Positions 8,814-17,607 of a DNA stretch of 64,000 nucleotides are shown here, piece after piece. The notes below the pieces were generated by a model. It was not told the DNA's origin. It was given only the letters and a program-made list of their open reading frames with translations, and did not search any database. Positions within the stretch are counted from its first letter, which is position 1, and every line of letters begins with the position of its first letter. The stretch comes from Bacillota bacterium. GTDB lineage: Bacteria; Bacillota; Desulfotomaculia; Desulfotomaculales; Desulfallaceae. Location of the stretch: NCBI GenBank assembly GCA_023439185.1, contig JAEXOR010000056.1, positions 1 through 64,000 on the forward strand. Reading direction: 5' to 3'. The translations under genes and the position numbers were made by a program.

Positions 8814-10271
8814 ATGGATATTCTTTTGGTTGAAGATGATATAGACAGCCGCATTACCCTGGCCAAATTTTTACGCAAGCTCGGCCACAACGTGGATGAG
8901 GCCGGTAACGGGTTTGACGCGCTGAGCTTATTTAATAATCGCAATTTCCATATGATTCTTACTGATATTAAAATGCCCTTAATGACGGGTATTAACCTGC
9001 TGAAAAATATTTCCACCGGGTATCCGGACCGGGATGTGGCCGTCGTTCTTTTTACCGGCCACGGCGACTTAAACTCAGCTATCGAGGCTTTAAGAGCGGG
9101 GGCTTACGATTATTTGCTCAAGCCGGTCAATATTAAAGAGCTGTCTGTTTTGGTGGAGCGGATCGCCGAACGCCAGCGACTCAAAAAAGAAAACCAGGTT
9201 TTAACTACCGAGTTCGCCGGTGAAATAAAAGCCTCCGGCAAAGAAACAAAAAGTGAGTTAATGCGCGTTAAAAAGGCCAATGCCGCTCAAACGGGTATTG
9301 GCGGCATCGGTATTTTTTCCGAAGTCATGAGGCGCGTTATTGAACAAGCTAAAAAATTTCACTTCGACCGGTCAATACCGGTTTTAATTCAGGGCGAAAC
9401 AGGAGTCGGGAAAGAAGTTGTGGCCAAGTGCATTCATTACGGCGATGCTGTGATCACTTCTCCTTTCATAGCCCTTAATTGCGCGGCCATCCCCCCCCAC
9501 CTGTTCGAGAGCGAACTGTTTGGTTATGAGGCCGGCGCATTTACCGGGGGGTTGCAGAAAGGGCAAAAGGGCAAGCTGGATCTGGCTTATGGGGGAACAC
9601 TTTTGCTTGATGAAATTACCGAATTGCCCTTGGAACTGCAAGCCAAGCTATTGCGTGTGTTCCAGGAAAAAAAATACTACCGGGTAGGCGGGCTGAAAAA
9701 AATAAGTACCGATCTGCGGATCATCTATACAACCAATGCAAATATTGAAGAAAGTGTTGAACAGGGGCGCTTCAGACCGGATCTTTACTATCGCTTGAAT
9801 ATTGGCCGCATTGTAGTGCCCCCGCTGCGGGAAAGGCAAGAGGATATATTACCGCTGGCTGAGATGTTTCTAAGGAGGTTCACCCGCAATAGAAACAAAA
9901 AGTTTGTTCATATCAGCAACGAAGCAGCCAGGGCACTGCAATTCCATCACTGGCCCGGTAATGTCAGGGAACTGATGAATACTATCGAATATATTGTATT
10001 CATGTACGATGATGATAAGCTGAAGATAGAACATCTTGACAATGTGCCCCGGTTTCAAAACGCAGATTACGCCAAAGATGACCTTATTTCCCCGGTTACC
10101 CTGGATACCTGCCGCCTTCCTTCGGACAGGTTGGATTTGAACAAACTAAACGATAATATTATCAGCCGCGCGTTGAAAATGCATAATGGAAACATCACCA
10201 AAACAGCCTCGTACCTTGGCCTAACGAGACGGGTACTACAATACCGTTTAAATCGCATGGCAGAAGAGTGA
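8814..10271 (+). CDS. NtrC-family sigma-54-dependent response regulator
   Basis: 485 residues from ATG 8814 (GGGGGTT seven bases upstream). A receiver domain (1-120; phospho-acceptor Asp51 in TDIKMP, Lys in LLKPVN) is followed by an AAA+ sigma-54 interaction domain with Walker A GETGVGKE (about 194), a loop reading GAFTGG rather than the usual GAFTGA (about 241), and Walker B TLLLDE. A Fis-type helix-turn-helix closes it (about 455-478). It is the cognate regulator of the upstream kinase by position. Its targets are not visible; I saw no convincing -24/-12 promoter nearby. Confidence 0.92.
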   Translation: MDILLVEDDIDSRITLAKFLRKLGHNVDEAGNGFDALSLFNNRNFHMILTDIKMPLMTGINLLKNISTGYPDRDVAVVLFTGHGDLNSAIEALRAGAYDYLLKPVNIKELSVLVERIAERQRLKKENQVLTTEFAGEIKASGKETKSELMRVKKANAAQTGIGGIGIFSEVMRRVIEQAKKFHFDRSIPVLIQGETGVGKEVVAKCIHYGDAVITSPFIALNCAAIPPHLFESELFGYEAGAFTGGLQKGQKGKLDLAYGGTLLLDEITELPLELQAKLLRVFQEKKYYRVGGLKKISTDLRIIYTTNANIEESVEQGRFRPDLYYRLNIGRIVVPPLRERQEDILPLAEMFLRRFTRNRNKKFVHISNEAARALQFHHWPGNVRELMNTIEYIVFMYDDDKLKIEHLDNVPRFQNADYAKDDLISPVTLDTCRLPSDRLDLNKLNDNIISRALKMHNGNITKTASYLGLTRRVLQYRLNRMAEE

Positions 10272-10283
10272 ATCTCTTTTTAA

Positions 10284-12740
10284 TTATTCGCCATTTTCAC
10301 CATCCGCGTCGTTTTCTTCGCCGCTGATTACCCTGGCCACCGCCACCACATGGTCACCCTCGCCCATCTTCATCAGCATCACGCCCTGGGTGGCCCGGCC
10401 AATTAGTGAAATCTCGCCGGCTTTCAGCCTGATCATAATTCCTTCGGCGCTGATCATCAATATTTCTTCATCCGGCCTGATTACTTGCAATGACACCACG
10501 TTACCGTTGCGCGGCGTGCACTTGATGTTGGTGACGCCGATGCCGCCCCGGGACTGGACCCTGTATCCATCCAGCCTGGAGCGCTTGCCGTAACCATTGC
10601 TGGTAACCACCAGCAAATCGCTGCCTTTCCGGGCGCTGTCCATGGAAACCACCTGGTCTCCCTTGCGCAGGGTAATGCCCTTGACCCCGCGGGTGGCCCG
10701 GCCGGTGACCCGGACGTCGTCTTCGGTGAATCTGATGGCCATGCCGTATTTGGTGCCAATAATAACATCGCCGCCGCTATCGGTAAGCAATACGTTAACC
10801 AGGGCGTCCCCTTTATCCAGGTTGAGGGCGATGATGCCGTCACGCCTTGATGAGTCATAGTCGCTCAGGGAAGTTTTTTTGATCACGCCGTTTTTGGTGC
10901 CCATCATTAAATAGTAGTCAGACTCATACTGACGGATGGGGATCACCGTGGTGATATACTCTTCTTTATCTATATACAACAAATTAACAATGGCCGTACC
11001 CCTGGCCTGGCGGCCGGATTCGGGTATTTCGTGCCCTTTAAGCCTCAGCACCCGGCCCCGGTTGGTAAAGAACAGGAAGTAGTGGTGCGTGGTGGCTATG
11101 AACAGATGCCGGAGAAAATCATCCTCCTTCACGCCCATAGCGTTAATACCCCGGCCGCCCCGTCTCTGGCTGCGGTAAGTATCCACGGGCATGCGCTTAA
11201 TATAGCCGTGGTTGGTCATGGTCACCACGATATCCTCTTCAGGAATTAAATCTTCATCCACGAAATCGACGGATTCATTGGATATGGCCGTCCTTCTGGG
11301 ATCAGCAAACTTATTCTTAATCTCCAATATTTCCTGCCGGACAATTCCCAGCACCATTTTTTCATCGGCCAGCACAGACCGTAAATATTCAATCTTCTTG
11401 ATCAATTCCTTGTATTCGGCTTCCAGTTTATCCCGCTCCAGGCCGGTCAGGCGGCGCAGTCGCATATCCAAAATGGCCTGGGCCTGGATATCCGTCAGGC
11501 TGAACCGGTCCATCAGACCATCCTTGGCCTGTTTATCAGTTTTGGAACCGCGAATAATTTTAATTACTTCGTCCAGGTTGGCCAAGGCGATGCGTAGGCC
11601 CTCGACTATATGAGCCCTTTCCTCCGCCTTGTTCAGATCGTACTGGGTACGCCTGGTAATGATCTCTTTCTGGTGCAGGATATAGTGCTGAAGCACTTCC
11701 CTGAGATTTAAAACCAGCGGTTGGTTATCCACCAGCGCCAGCATAATCACTCCAAAGGACTCCTGCATCTGGGTGTGTTTGTAGAGTTGGTTTAAAACCA
11801 CCTTGGGCATGGCGTCCCGGCGCAATTCAATCACCACGCGCATGCCATGCCGGTCTGATTCGTCACGCAGGTCGGAAATACCTTCGATTTTTTTCTCTTT
11901 AACCAGCTCGGCGATCTTTTCCACCAGCCGGGCCTTATTCACCTGGTAGGGCAATTCCGATACAATAATAGCGCTTTTGCCGCCGTTCATCTCTTCAACT
12001 TCAGCCCTGGCCCGTACCTTTATGGAACCCCGGCCGGTCCGGTAGGCGGAGCGGATACCATCCCGACCCATGATAATGGCGCTAGTCGGGAAATCCGGCC
12101 CCTTGATCGCCGACATCAGTTCATCTATTTCGGTTTCGGGGTTGTCAATCAGCATTACCACCCCGTCGATTACTTCACCCAGGTTGTGGGGTGGGATATT
12201 AGTGGCCATGCCTACGGCGATGCCCGCCGATCCGTTCACCAACAGGTTGGGGATCCGGGACGGCAAAATAACCGGTTCCTTGCCGCTCTCATCGTAGTTG
12301 GGGATAAAGTCCACGGTTTCCTTTTCAATGTCGGCCAGCATCTCAACGGCAATTTTAGCCAGCCGGGCTTCCGTATAACGCATGGCCGCGGGAGCGTCTC
12401 CGTCCACCGAGCCGAAGTTGCCGTGCCCGTCCACCAGCGGATACCGGGAGGCGAAGTCCTGGGCCAGCCGGACCAGGGTATCGTAAATAGCCGAATCGCC
12501 ATGGGGATGGTACTTGGCCATTACTTCACCCACGATATAAGCCGATTTGCGGTGCGGCTTCTCCGGGGCCACCCCCAGGGTATGCATGGCGTACAAAATA
12601 CGCCTGTGCACAGGCTTTAAACCGTCCCTTACATCCGGCAAGGCCCGGCCCACGATCACGCTCATAGCGTAATCAAGGTAAGAATTCTTCATTTCTTCGT
12701 TAATATTGATGGGTACGATTTTTCCGGTCAGGGCAGACAA
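10284..12740 (-). CDS. gyrA: DNA gyrase subunit A
   Basis: 818 residues, the normal length. GyrA cuts and rejoins DNA in the A2B2 gyrase that adds negative supercoils. The catalytic tyrosine is Tyr122 (RYTEARL). Ser83 and Asp87 in HGDSAIYD match the quinolone-sensitive residues in E. coli numbering. The GyrA-box appears as QRRGGRG. The start is TTG 12740, with GAGGTGA just upstream. It lies 43 bases after gyrB and ends 12 bases from the convergent response-regulator gene. Confidence 0.97.
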   Translation of the reverse strand: MSALTGKIVPININEEMKNSYLDYAMSVIVGRALPDVRDGLKPVHRRILYAMHTLGVAPEKPHRKSAYIVGEVMAKYHPHGDSAIYDTLVRLAQDFASRYPLVDGHGNFGSVDGDAPAAMRYTEARLAKIAVEMLADIEKETVDFIPNYDESGKEPVILPSRIPNLLVNGSAGIAVGMATNIPPHNLGEVIDGVVMLIDNPETEIDELMSAIKGPDFPTSAIIMGRDGIRSAYRTGRGSIKVRARAEVEEMNGGKSAIIVSELPYQVNKARLVEKIAELVKEKKIEGISDLRDESDRHGMRVVIELRRDAMPKVVLNQLYKHTQMQESFGVIMLALVDNQPLVLNLREVLQHYILHQKEIITRRTQYDLNKAEERAHIVEGLRIALANLDEVIKIIRGSKTDKQAKDGLMDRFSLTDIQAQAILDMRLRRLTGLERDKLEAEYKELIKKIEYLRSVLADEKMVLGIVRQEILEIKNKFADPRRTAISNESVDFVDEDLIPEEDIVVTMTNHGYIKRMPVDTYRSQRRGGRGINAMGVKEDDFLRHLFIATTHHYFLFFTNRGRVLRLKGHEIPESGRQARGTAIVNLLYIDKEEYITTVIPIRQYESDYYLMMGTKNGVIKKTSLSDYDSSRRDGIIALNLDKGDALVNVLLTDSGGDVIIGTKYGMAIRFTEDDVRVTGRATRGVKGITLRKGDQVVSMDSARKGSDLLVVTSNGYGKRSRLDGYRVQSRGGIGVTNIKCTPRNGNVVSLQVIRPDEEILMISAEGIMIRLKAGEISLIGRATQGVMLMKMGEGDHVVAVARVISGEENDADGENGE

Positions 12741-12783
12741 TATACTTTCACCTCAAGGTTAAATTTGCGCCGCGTCGGTACAC

Positions 12784-14688
12784 TTAAACATCCAGGTTTT
12801 TGACCAGACGGGCATTTTCCTGGATGAATTCACGGCGCGGTTCCACCTTATCACCCATAAGCATGGAGAATATCTGGTCCGCCTCCAGGGCGTTCTCTAA
12901 TTTTACCTGCAGCACGGTCCGGGTATCAAAGTTCATGGTGGTCTCCCACAACTGCTCCGGATTCATTTCGCCAAGACCTTTATACCGCTGCAGCGATATC
13001 CCGTCCCGGCCGATCCTGCTCAATAACTGATCCAGTTCCCGGTCTGTGAAAACATAATTGTCGGTTTTGTTTTTGCGTACTTTGTATAACGGAGGCTGGG
13101 CGATATAAACGTAACCGTTTTTGACCAGCTCTTTCATATGGCGGTAAAAGAACGTCAGCAACAGAGTACGGATATGGGCGCCGTCCACATCGGCGTCGGT
13201 CATAATGATTACCTTGTGGTACCGGGCCTTGCCCAGGTTGAATTCTTCGCCGATGCCCGTCCCCAGGGCCGTAATCAGCGCCTTGATTTCCTCGCTGCTC
13301 AAAATTTTATCCAGGCGAGCCTTTTCCACGTTTAATATTTTACCCCTTAGGGGCAGTATGGCCTGGTAACGCCTGTCCCTCCCCTGCTTGGCCGAGCCGC
13401 CGGCGGAATCTCCTTCCACCAGGAAAAGCTCGCTGAGGGCGGGATCCCGTTCCGAGCAATCCGCCAGTTTACCCGGCAGGGTTGAGCTCTCCAGGACATT
13501 CTTGCGCCTGGTAAGTTCCCTGGCCTTACGCGCGGCTTCCCGGGCCCGGGAGGCGTTGACCGACTTCTCCAGAATCCGGCGTCCGATGGAGGGGTTTTCT
13601 TCCAAAAAAGTACTCAGTTTCTCAGACAGTACTGTGTCGACCACGCCGCGCACTTCGCTGTTGCCCAGTTTGGCTTTAGTTTGTCCTTCAAACTGCGGTT
13701 CCGGAACCTTAATGCTGATTACCGCAGTCAGACCCTCCCGGATGTCCTCGCCCATCAGTCCGGTAACGCCGTTTTTCAGAATATTGTACTTACGGCCGTA
13801 ATCATTGACCACCCTGGTCAAAGCAGTTTTAAAACCCGTTTCGTGGGTGCCCCCGTCCACGGTGTGGATATTATTAACGTAGGAAAATAAATTCTCCACA
13901 TAACTGTCGGTGTATTGCATAGCTATCTCGACCATGATTTGGTCTTTGATATCTTCAAAAAAAATCGGTTTATGCAGCGCATTCTTATTCCGGTTGATAT
14001 GCTGCACAAAATCTTTAATCCCGCCATTATGCTGGTATTCCCTATGAAAATCCGTTCTTTCGTCATGATAGACAATCTTTACGCCCCGGGTCAAAAAAGA
14101 CTGCTCCTGGATCCGCTGAACCAGCGTTTCCTGGCTGAATTCCAATTCCTCAAAGATTTCGTAATCCGGTTTAAAAGTTATTTTGACGCCCGTAGTCCTC
14201 GACTTGCCGGTTTTTTGCAGTTCGGTGACCGCCGTTCCCCGCTCATAGCGCTGCTGGTGCACGAAACCGTCCCGCCGGACTTCCACCGTCAGCCATTCGG
14301 AAAGGGCGTTCACCACCGACACACCGACGCCGTGTAAACCACCGCTGACCTTATAACCACCGCCGCCGAATTTGCCGCCGGCATGCAAAACGGTCAGCAC
14401 CACTTGCACCGCGGGCAGCCCTTTCTGGGGCATGATTTCCACCGGAATGCCCCGGCCGTTATCCGACACCGTCACGGTATTATCGGCATGCACGGTGACC
14501 TCAATTTTATCGCAATACCCGGCTAAAGCTTCGTCAATACTGTTGTCAATGACCTCATAAACCAGGTGGTGCAAACCCCTGGCGCTGGTGCTGCCAATGT
14601 ACATGCCCGGTCTGCGTCTGACCGCTTCCAGACCCTCAAGAACCTGGATCTCCTCGGCGCCATATCTTACTTCATTCTCCAACAACAA
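12784..14688 (-). CDS. gyrB: DNA gyrase subunit B
   Basis: 634 residues. It is the ATPase and TOPRIM subunit of gyrase. A GHKL ATP-binding site (VIDNSIDEAL, DNGRGIP) is followed by the transducer, then TOPRIM with EGDSAGGSA and DADVDGAHI. The start is the first of three consecutive TTG codons (14688), after GGGGGAG. It is part of the dnaA-to-gyrA set, between remB and gyrA, with short gaps suggesting co-transcription. Confidence 0.97.
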   Translation of the reverse strand: MLLENEVRYGAEEIQVLEGLEAVRRRPGMYIGSTSARGLHHLVYEVIDNSIDEALAGYCDKIEVTVHADNTVTVSDNGRGIPVEIMPQKGLPAVQVVLTVLHAGGKFGGGGYKVSGGLHGVGVSVVNALSEWLTVEVRRDGFVHQQRYERGTAVTELQKTGKSRTTGVKITFKPDYEIFEELEFSQETLVQRIQEQSFLTRGVKIVYHDERTDFHREYQHNGGIKDFVQHINRNKNALHKPIFFEDIKDQIMVEIAMQYTDSYVENLFSYVNNIHTVDGGTHETGFKTALTRVVNDYGRKYNILKNGVTGLMGEDIREGLTAVISIKVPEPQFEGQTKAKLGNSEVRGVVDTVLSEKLSTFLEENPSIGRRILEKSVNASRAREAARKARELTRRKNVLESSTLPGKLADCSERDPALSELFLVEGDSAGGSAKQGRDRRYQAILPLRGKILNVEKARLDKILSSEEIKALITALGTGIGEEFNLGKARYHKVIIMTDADVDGAHIRTLLLTFFYRHMKELVKNGYVYIAQPPLYKVRKNKTDNYVFTDRELDQLLSRIGRDGISLQRYKGLGEMNPEQLWETTMNFDTRTVLQVKLENALEADQIFSMLMGDKVEPRREFIQENARLVKNLDV

Positions 14689-14712
14689 GGCTCCCCCGTT
14701 TCGTAACTGCTT

Positions 14713-14955
14713 CTAGTAGGACGCTAAAGCCCGTTTTTTCAAAGTGGTGCACGAGATGGGTGAATAGTATATTTCATTGCTGGTGATCACATATGTTTTT
14801 TCTTTGCCCGGTTCGGCGGTATTAACAATAAACCCTTCTTCCGCGGCGGTTTTTAAGAATTCCCGGGTAATAGCGGAAGCTCTGGACCGGATATCCAAGA
14901 TAGCCACAACGTCTTTTTTCGGCACAATTACATCGCCGCCCAAGTGTAAAAACAT
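14713..14955 (-). CDS. remB: RemA/RemB-like regulator (DUF370)
   Basis: 80 residues, beginning MFLHLGGDVIVPKKDVVAILD, characteristic of the DUF370/RemB (YaaB) family that sits between recF and gyrB in many Firmicutes. In Bacillus the related RemA binds DNA to activate matrix genes; the role of RemB is less clear. ATG follows AAAGGAGG. It starts three bases after recF stops, so it is translationally close to it. Confidence 0.85.
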   Translation of the reverse strand: MFLHLGGDVIVPKKDVVAILDIRSRASAITREFLKTAAEEGFIVNTAEPGKEKTYVITSNEIYYSPISCTTLKKRALASY

Positions 14956-14957
14956 TT

Positions 14958-16055
14958 TTATACCTCCTTTACCCTAAAACCGTCAACCAGGTATATTTTA
15001 CCCTGTTGGCCGCTAAATTTTCCCCTGCCGGTGGCCGAGGTGATAAAAGTTTGTATTTGACCGCCTAACATATGTATCAAGTAATGCTGCCTGGACTCGT
15101 CCAACTCCATTAAAACATCGTCCAATAATAAAATAGGCTTCTCTCCCGTGTCATGATAAAATAGCTTCATTTGCGCGGTTTTCAAAGCCAAAACTACGGA
15201 TCTTACCTGACCCTGGGAACCGAACTGCCGGATATCCCTGCCGTTTAAGTAAAAAACCAAATCATCCCTGTGCGGGCCAATCACGGTTTGTTTTCTATAT
15301 ACTTCTTCTTTTTCTCTGGCTTTTCCTTCAGTTGCAAAATCTTTCGTTATCTGTGCCGTATCTGCGGCATCGGATATTTTAATCGTGGAAAGATATCTCA
15401 TACCCAGCTTTTCACCGGAGCCCGTGATTTCCGAGTAACACTCCTTTACCAGGGGAAAGAACCTTTTCAGCAGCTTAATTCGCATTGACAGTAACTGAGC
15501 CCCGTACAGGTAAAGTTGTTCGGTCCATACCGTCATATTTTCCGTGCCTGCATCGCCGCCGGCACGCAGTAGATTATTTCTTTGCGCCAGCACCCGGCGG
15601 TATTTATGCAGCGTATCCCGGTACACCGGTTCAATAACGCCCAGATCGTTGTCTAAAAAATCACGCCTCAATCCGGGAGCGCCTTTAATGATCTGTAAAT
15701 CATCGGGTTTAAAAAGAACAATGCCGAAACAACCCGGCATTTCACGCCGCCCGTAATCGGCACCGTTGATAAGTATTTTTTTCTTTCCTGCACCGGTTAT
15801 TTCAGCCTTAACTTCAACCGTACCGTCCACAAGAGTAAAAAAAGCTTGCACCAACGCGCGGTCTGTGTCCCATTTAATAATATCACGGTCAAGACTGCGA
15901 AATGTCCGACCAAATCCGGCGAAGTAAATAGATTCCAAAAAATTGGTTTTACCCCGGGCATTAGGACCGGTAATAAAGTTTAGTTCCTTGTGTGGTTGAA
16001 TCTGCAGATCGGCATAATTCCGAAAATTAACCAGGCTGATTTTTTGTAAGTACAA
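14958..16055 (-). CDS. recF: DNA replication/repair protein RecF
   Basis: 365 residues. RecF is an SMC-like ATPase that loads RecA at gaps with RecO/RecR. It begins with FRNY and has a Walker A reading GPNARGKTN (GPNGQGKT is usual), a FGSQGQ signature and the Walker B LLLDDVLMELD. The start is TTG 16055, seven bases after GGAGGG; an ATG at 16059 is out of frame. It follows yaaA, which ends at 16068. Confidence 0.95.
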   Translation of the reverse strand: MYLQKISLVNFRNYADLQIQPHKELNFITGPNARGKTNFLESIYFAGFGRTFRSLDRDIIKWDTDRALVQAFFTLVDGTVEVKAEITGAGKKKILINGADYGRREMPGCFGIVLFKPDDLQIIKGAPGLRRDFLDNDLGVIEPVYRDTLHKYRRVLAQRNNLLRAGGDAGTENMTVWTEQLYLYGAQLLSMRIKLLKRFFPLVKECYSEITGSGEKLGMRYLSTIKISDAADTAQITKDFATEGKAREKEEVYRKQTVIGPHRDDLVFYLNGRDIRQFGSQGQVRSVVLALKTAQMKLFYHDTGEKPILLLDDVLMELDESRQHYLIHMLGGQIQTFITSATGRGKFSGQQGKIYLVDGFRVKEV

Positions 16056-16067
16056 CCATGAGCCCTC

Positions 16068-16301
16068 CTACCGGATTAAAACACGGAAAGAGCCCATGTT
16101 TTCAACTGCCACCAGGTCTCCGTCTTTCAGTTTTCTGGAGCGGCGGTCCTCCGGTTCACCATTGACCCGCACCAGATGATCATTAATCATTTGTTTGCTT
16201 TGACCTCCGGTTGACGCCGCCCGGCACCATTTTAAAAATTGATCCAGTTTAATTTCACTGTCGACCCGGACGTCAATTATATTATCAGTGTTATCGGACA
16301 A
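16068..16301 (-). CDS. yaaA: S4-domain RNA-binding protein YaaA
   Basis: 77 residues containing a single S4 RNA-binding fold (LDQFLKWCRAASTGG, then LVRVNGEPE and GD). It is the conserved small gene between dnaN and recF in Firmicutes; a role in ribosome or 50S-subunit maturation is suspected for the family. The start is TTG 16301, with AAAGGTGTGA upstream. It overlaps nothing and leaves 12 bases before recF. Confidence 0.87.
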   Translation of the reverse strand: MSDNTDNIIDVRVDSEIKLDQFLKWCRAASTGGQSKQMINDHLVRVNGEPEDRRSRKLKDGDLVAVENMGSFRVLIR

Positions 16302-16333
16302 TCACTTCACACCTTTAAAAAGTACATAAAATA

Positions 16334-17437
16334 TCAGGCTATAGCCGGCACCAGGATGGAAAAATAACTATCGCCGTCCACGGGTTTGAAAACCGCCGGG
16401 CTTTTAAAACCACTTAGCTTAATCAATATCTCCTCGGTATCTGCGGACCTTAAAAGATCGATAAAAAACCGGATGTTAAAACCAACATCCAAAGGTTCAC
16501 CGGAAAAGTCCACCGTAATTTCTTCCCGGATGCGGCCCGCCTCGGAATTAAAATGCACAAGTAACTCTCCGGGTTGAAACTTGATATTAAAAACATTTCT
16601 TTTGGCATTTACCAGCAGTAAGGCCCTTTCAGCAGCATCAATCAAAAGGTTTACCGGCACCTTTACTTCACAAAGAAACTGGTTGGGAATAACAATGCGG
16701 TAATCGGGATATGCGCCGGCTATTAACCGGGACATCAGACATGTGTCACCCATTTCAAAAAAAGCTTTATTATCGGTTACGTATACCCTAAGCTCATCAT
16801 CCGACGGTTCAAGAATCTTGTAAAGCTCGTTTAAAGCTTTTCCCGGCACGATAATGTTTATAACCCGGCCGGCCCGCTGCGCCGTTTTTTCCTCGCAGAC
16901 CGCTAGTTTTCTTGTATCGGTGGCTACCATGGACAATAAGCCCTCTTCGGATAATTTGATATTTATACCGTTAAAAACCGGCCGGTGTTCATCATAAGCC
17001 ACGGCGAACAAAACCCTTTTCAGCATGGTTTTAAAGATTTTTTGGTTGATCTTTAAAACCGGTTCCTCCGGTAAAGCGGGAAACCTGGGAAATTCTTCGG
17101 CCGGAAAACCATGTAAAACCATTTCCGAGCCGTCGTAAGCAAAAGAAGTATTATTGGTGGTAAGGTCGGTAATCACATTAATATTAACATCGGGAAGGCG
17201 GGCCAGCACGTTGGCTACGTATTTGCCCGGTAAAGCGGCTGCTCCTTCAACTACCGTTTCTGTCGGCATGGAACAGCGGATACCAAACTCAAGGTCGGTG
17301 GCGGTTAAAACCAATCTGTTTTCAAAGGCCTCAAAGAGCAGACAGGATAAAACCGGTAGTGGGTTACGCTGGGAAACAGCCCGGAGAGAAATTTGCGTTA
17401 GGGTGTTCAGGTCGTTCTTAGGGGCTGCAAAGTGCAT
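16334..17437 (-). CDS. dnaN: DNA polymerase III sliding clamp (beta)
   Basis: 367 residues with three clamp domains. It forms the ring that tethers DNA polymerase to DNA. The family is recognised from the N-terminal segment (LPVLSCLLFEAF), VATDTRKLAV near the middle, and the C-terminal end ILVPA. ATG 17437 follows GGAGG. It lies between dnaA and yaaA, separated from dnaA by 170 bases that hold DnaA boxes. Confidence 0.96.
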   Translation of the reverse strand: MHFAAPKNDLNTLTQISLRAVSQRNPLPVLSCLLFEAFENRLVLTATDLEFGIRCSMPTETVVEGAAALPGKYVANVLARLPDVNINVITDLTTNNTSFAYDGSEMVLHGFPAEEFPRFPALPEEPVLKINQKIFKTMLKRVLFAVAYDEHRPVFNGINIKLSEEGLLSMVATDTRKLAVCEEKTAQRAGRVINIIVPGKALNELYKILEPSDDELRVYVTDNKAFFEMGDTCLMSRLIAGAYPDYRIVIPNQFLCEVKVPVNLLIDAAERALLLVNAKRNVFNIKFQPGELLVHFNSEAGRIREEITVDFSGEPLDVGFNIRFFIDLLRSADTEEILIKLSGFKSPAVFKPVDGDSYFSILVPAIA

Positions 17438-17607
17438 ATTCGTTCCTCCATGAATGTTAACAATATTTTTATTTATAAAATAAAGAAGAAGTTATAGTAG
17501 GGGGTGTGAATATGTGGAAAAGCGGTGCTGTAATAGGTCAGGCGCGCAAAAACCGCTGTATAAACCTGTGACTAAATTGGTTTAAAAAAACGGTTAATTG
17601 TTAACAC
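17438..17607. other. oriC, dnaA-dnaN part (DnaA boxes)
   Basis: An intergenic stretch of 170 bases. TGTGGAAAA (17513-17521) is the reverse of TTTTCCACA and fits TTWTNCACA. TGTGAATAT (17505-17513) fits with one mismatch. In Bacillus a DnaA-box cluster at this same place forms one half of a bipartite origin; that role here is inferred from position. Confidence 0.6.

Noticed and set aside
10390..14560. Many + strand frames opposite gyrA and gyrB
   Set aside because: They are antisense shadows of two long, well-conserved genes and lack ribosome binding sites.
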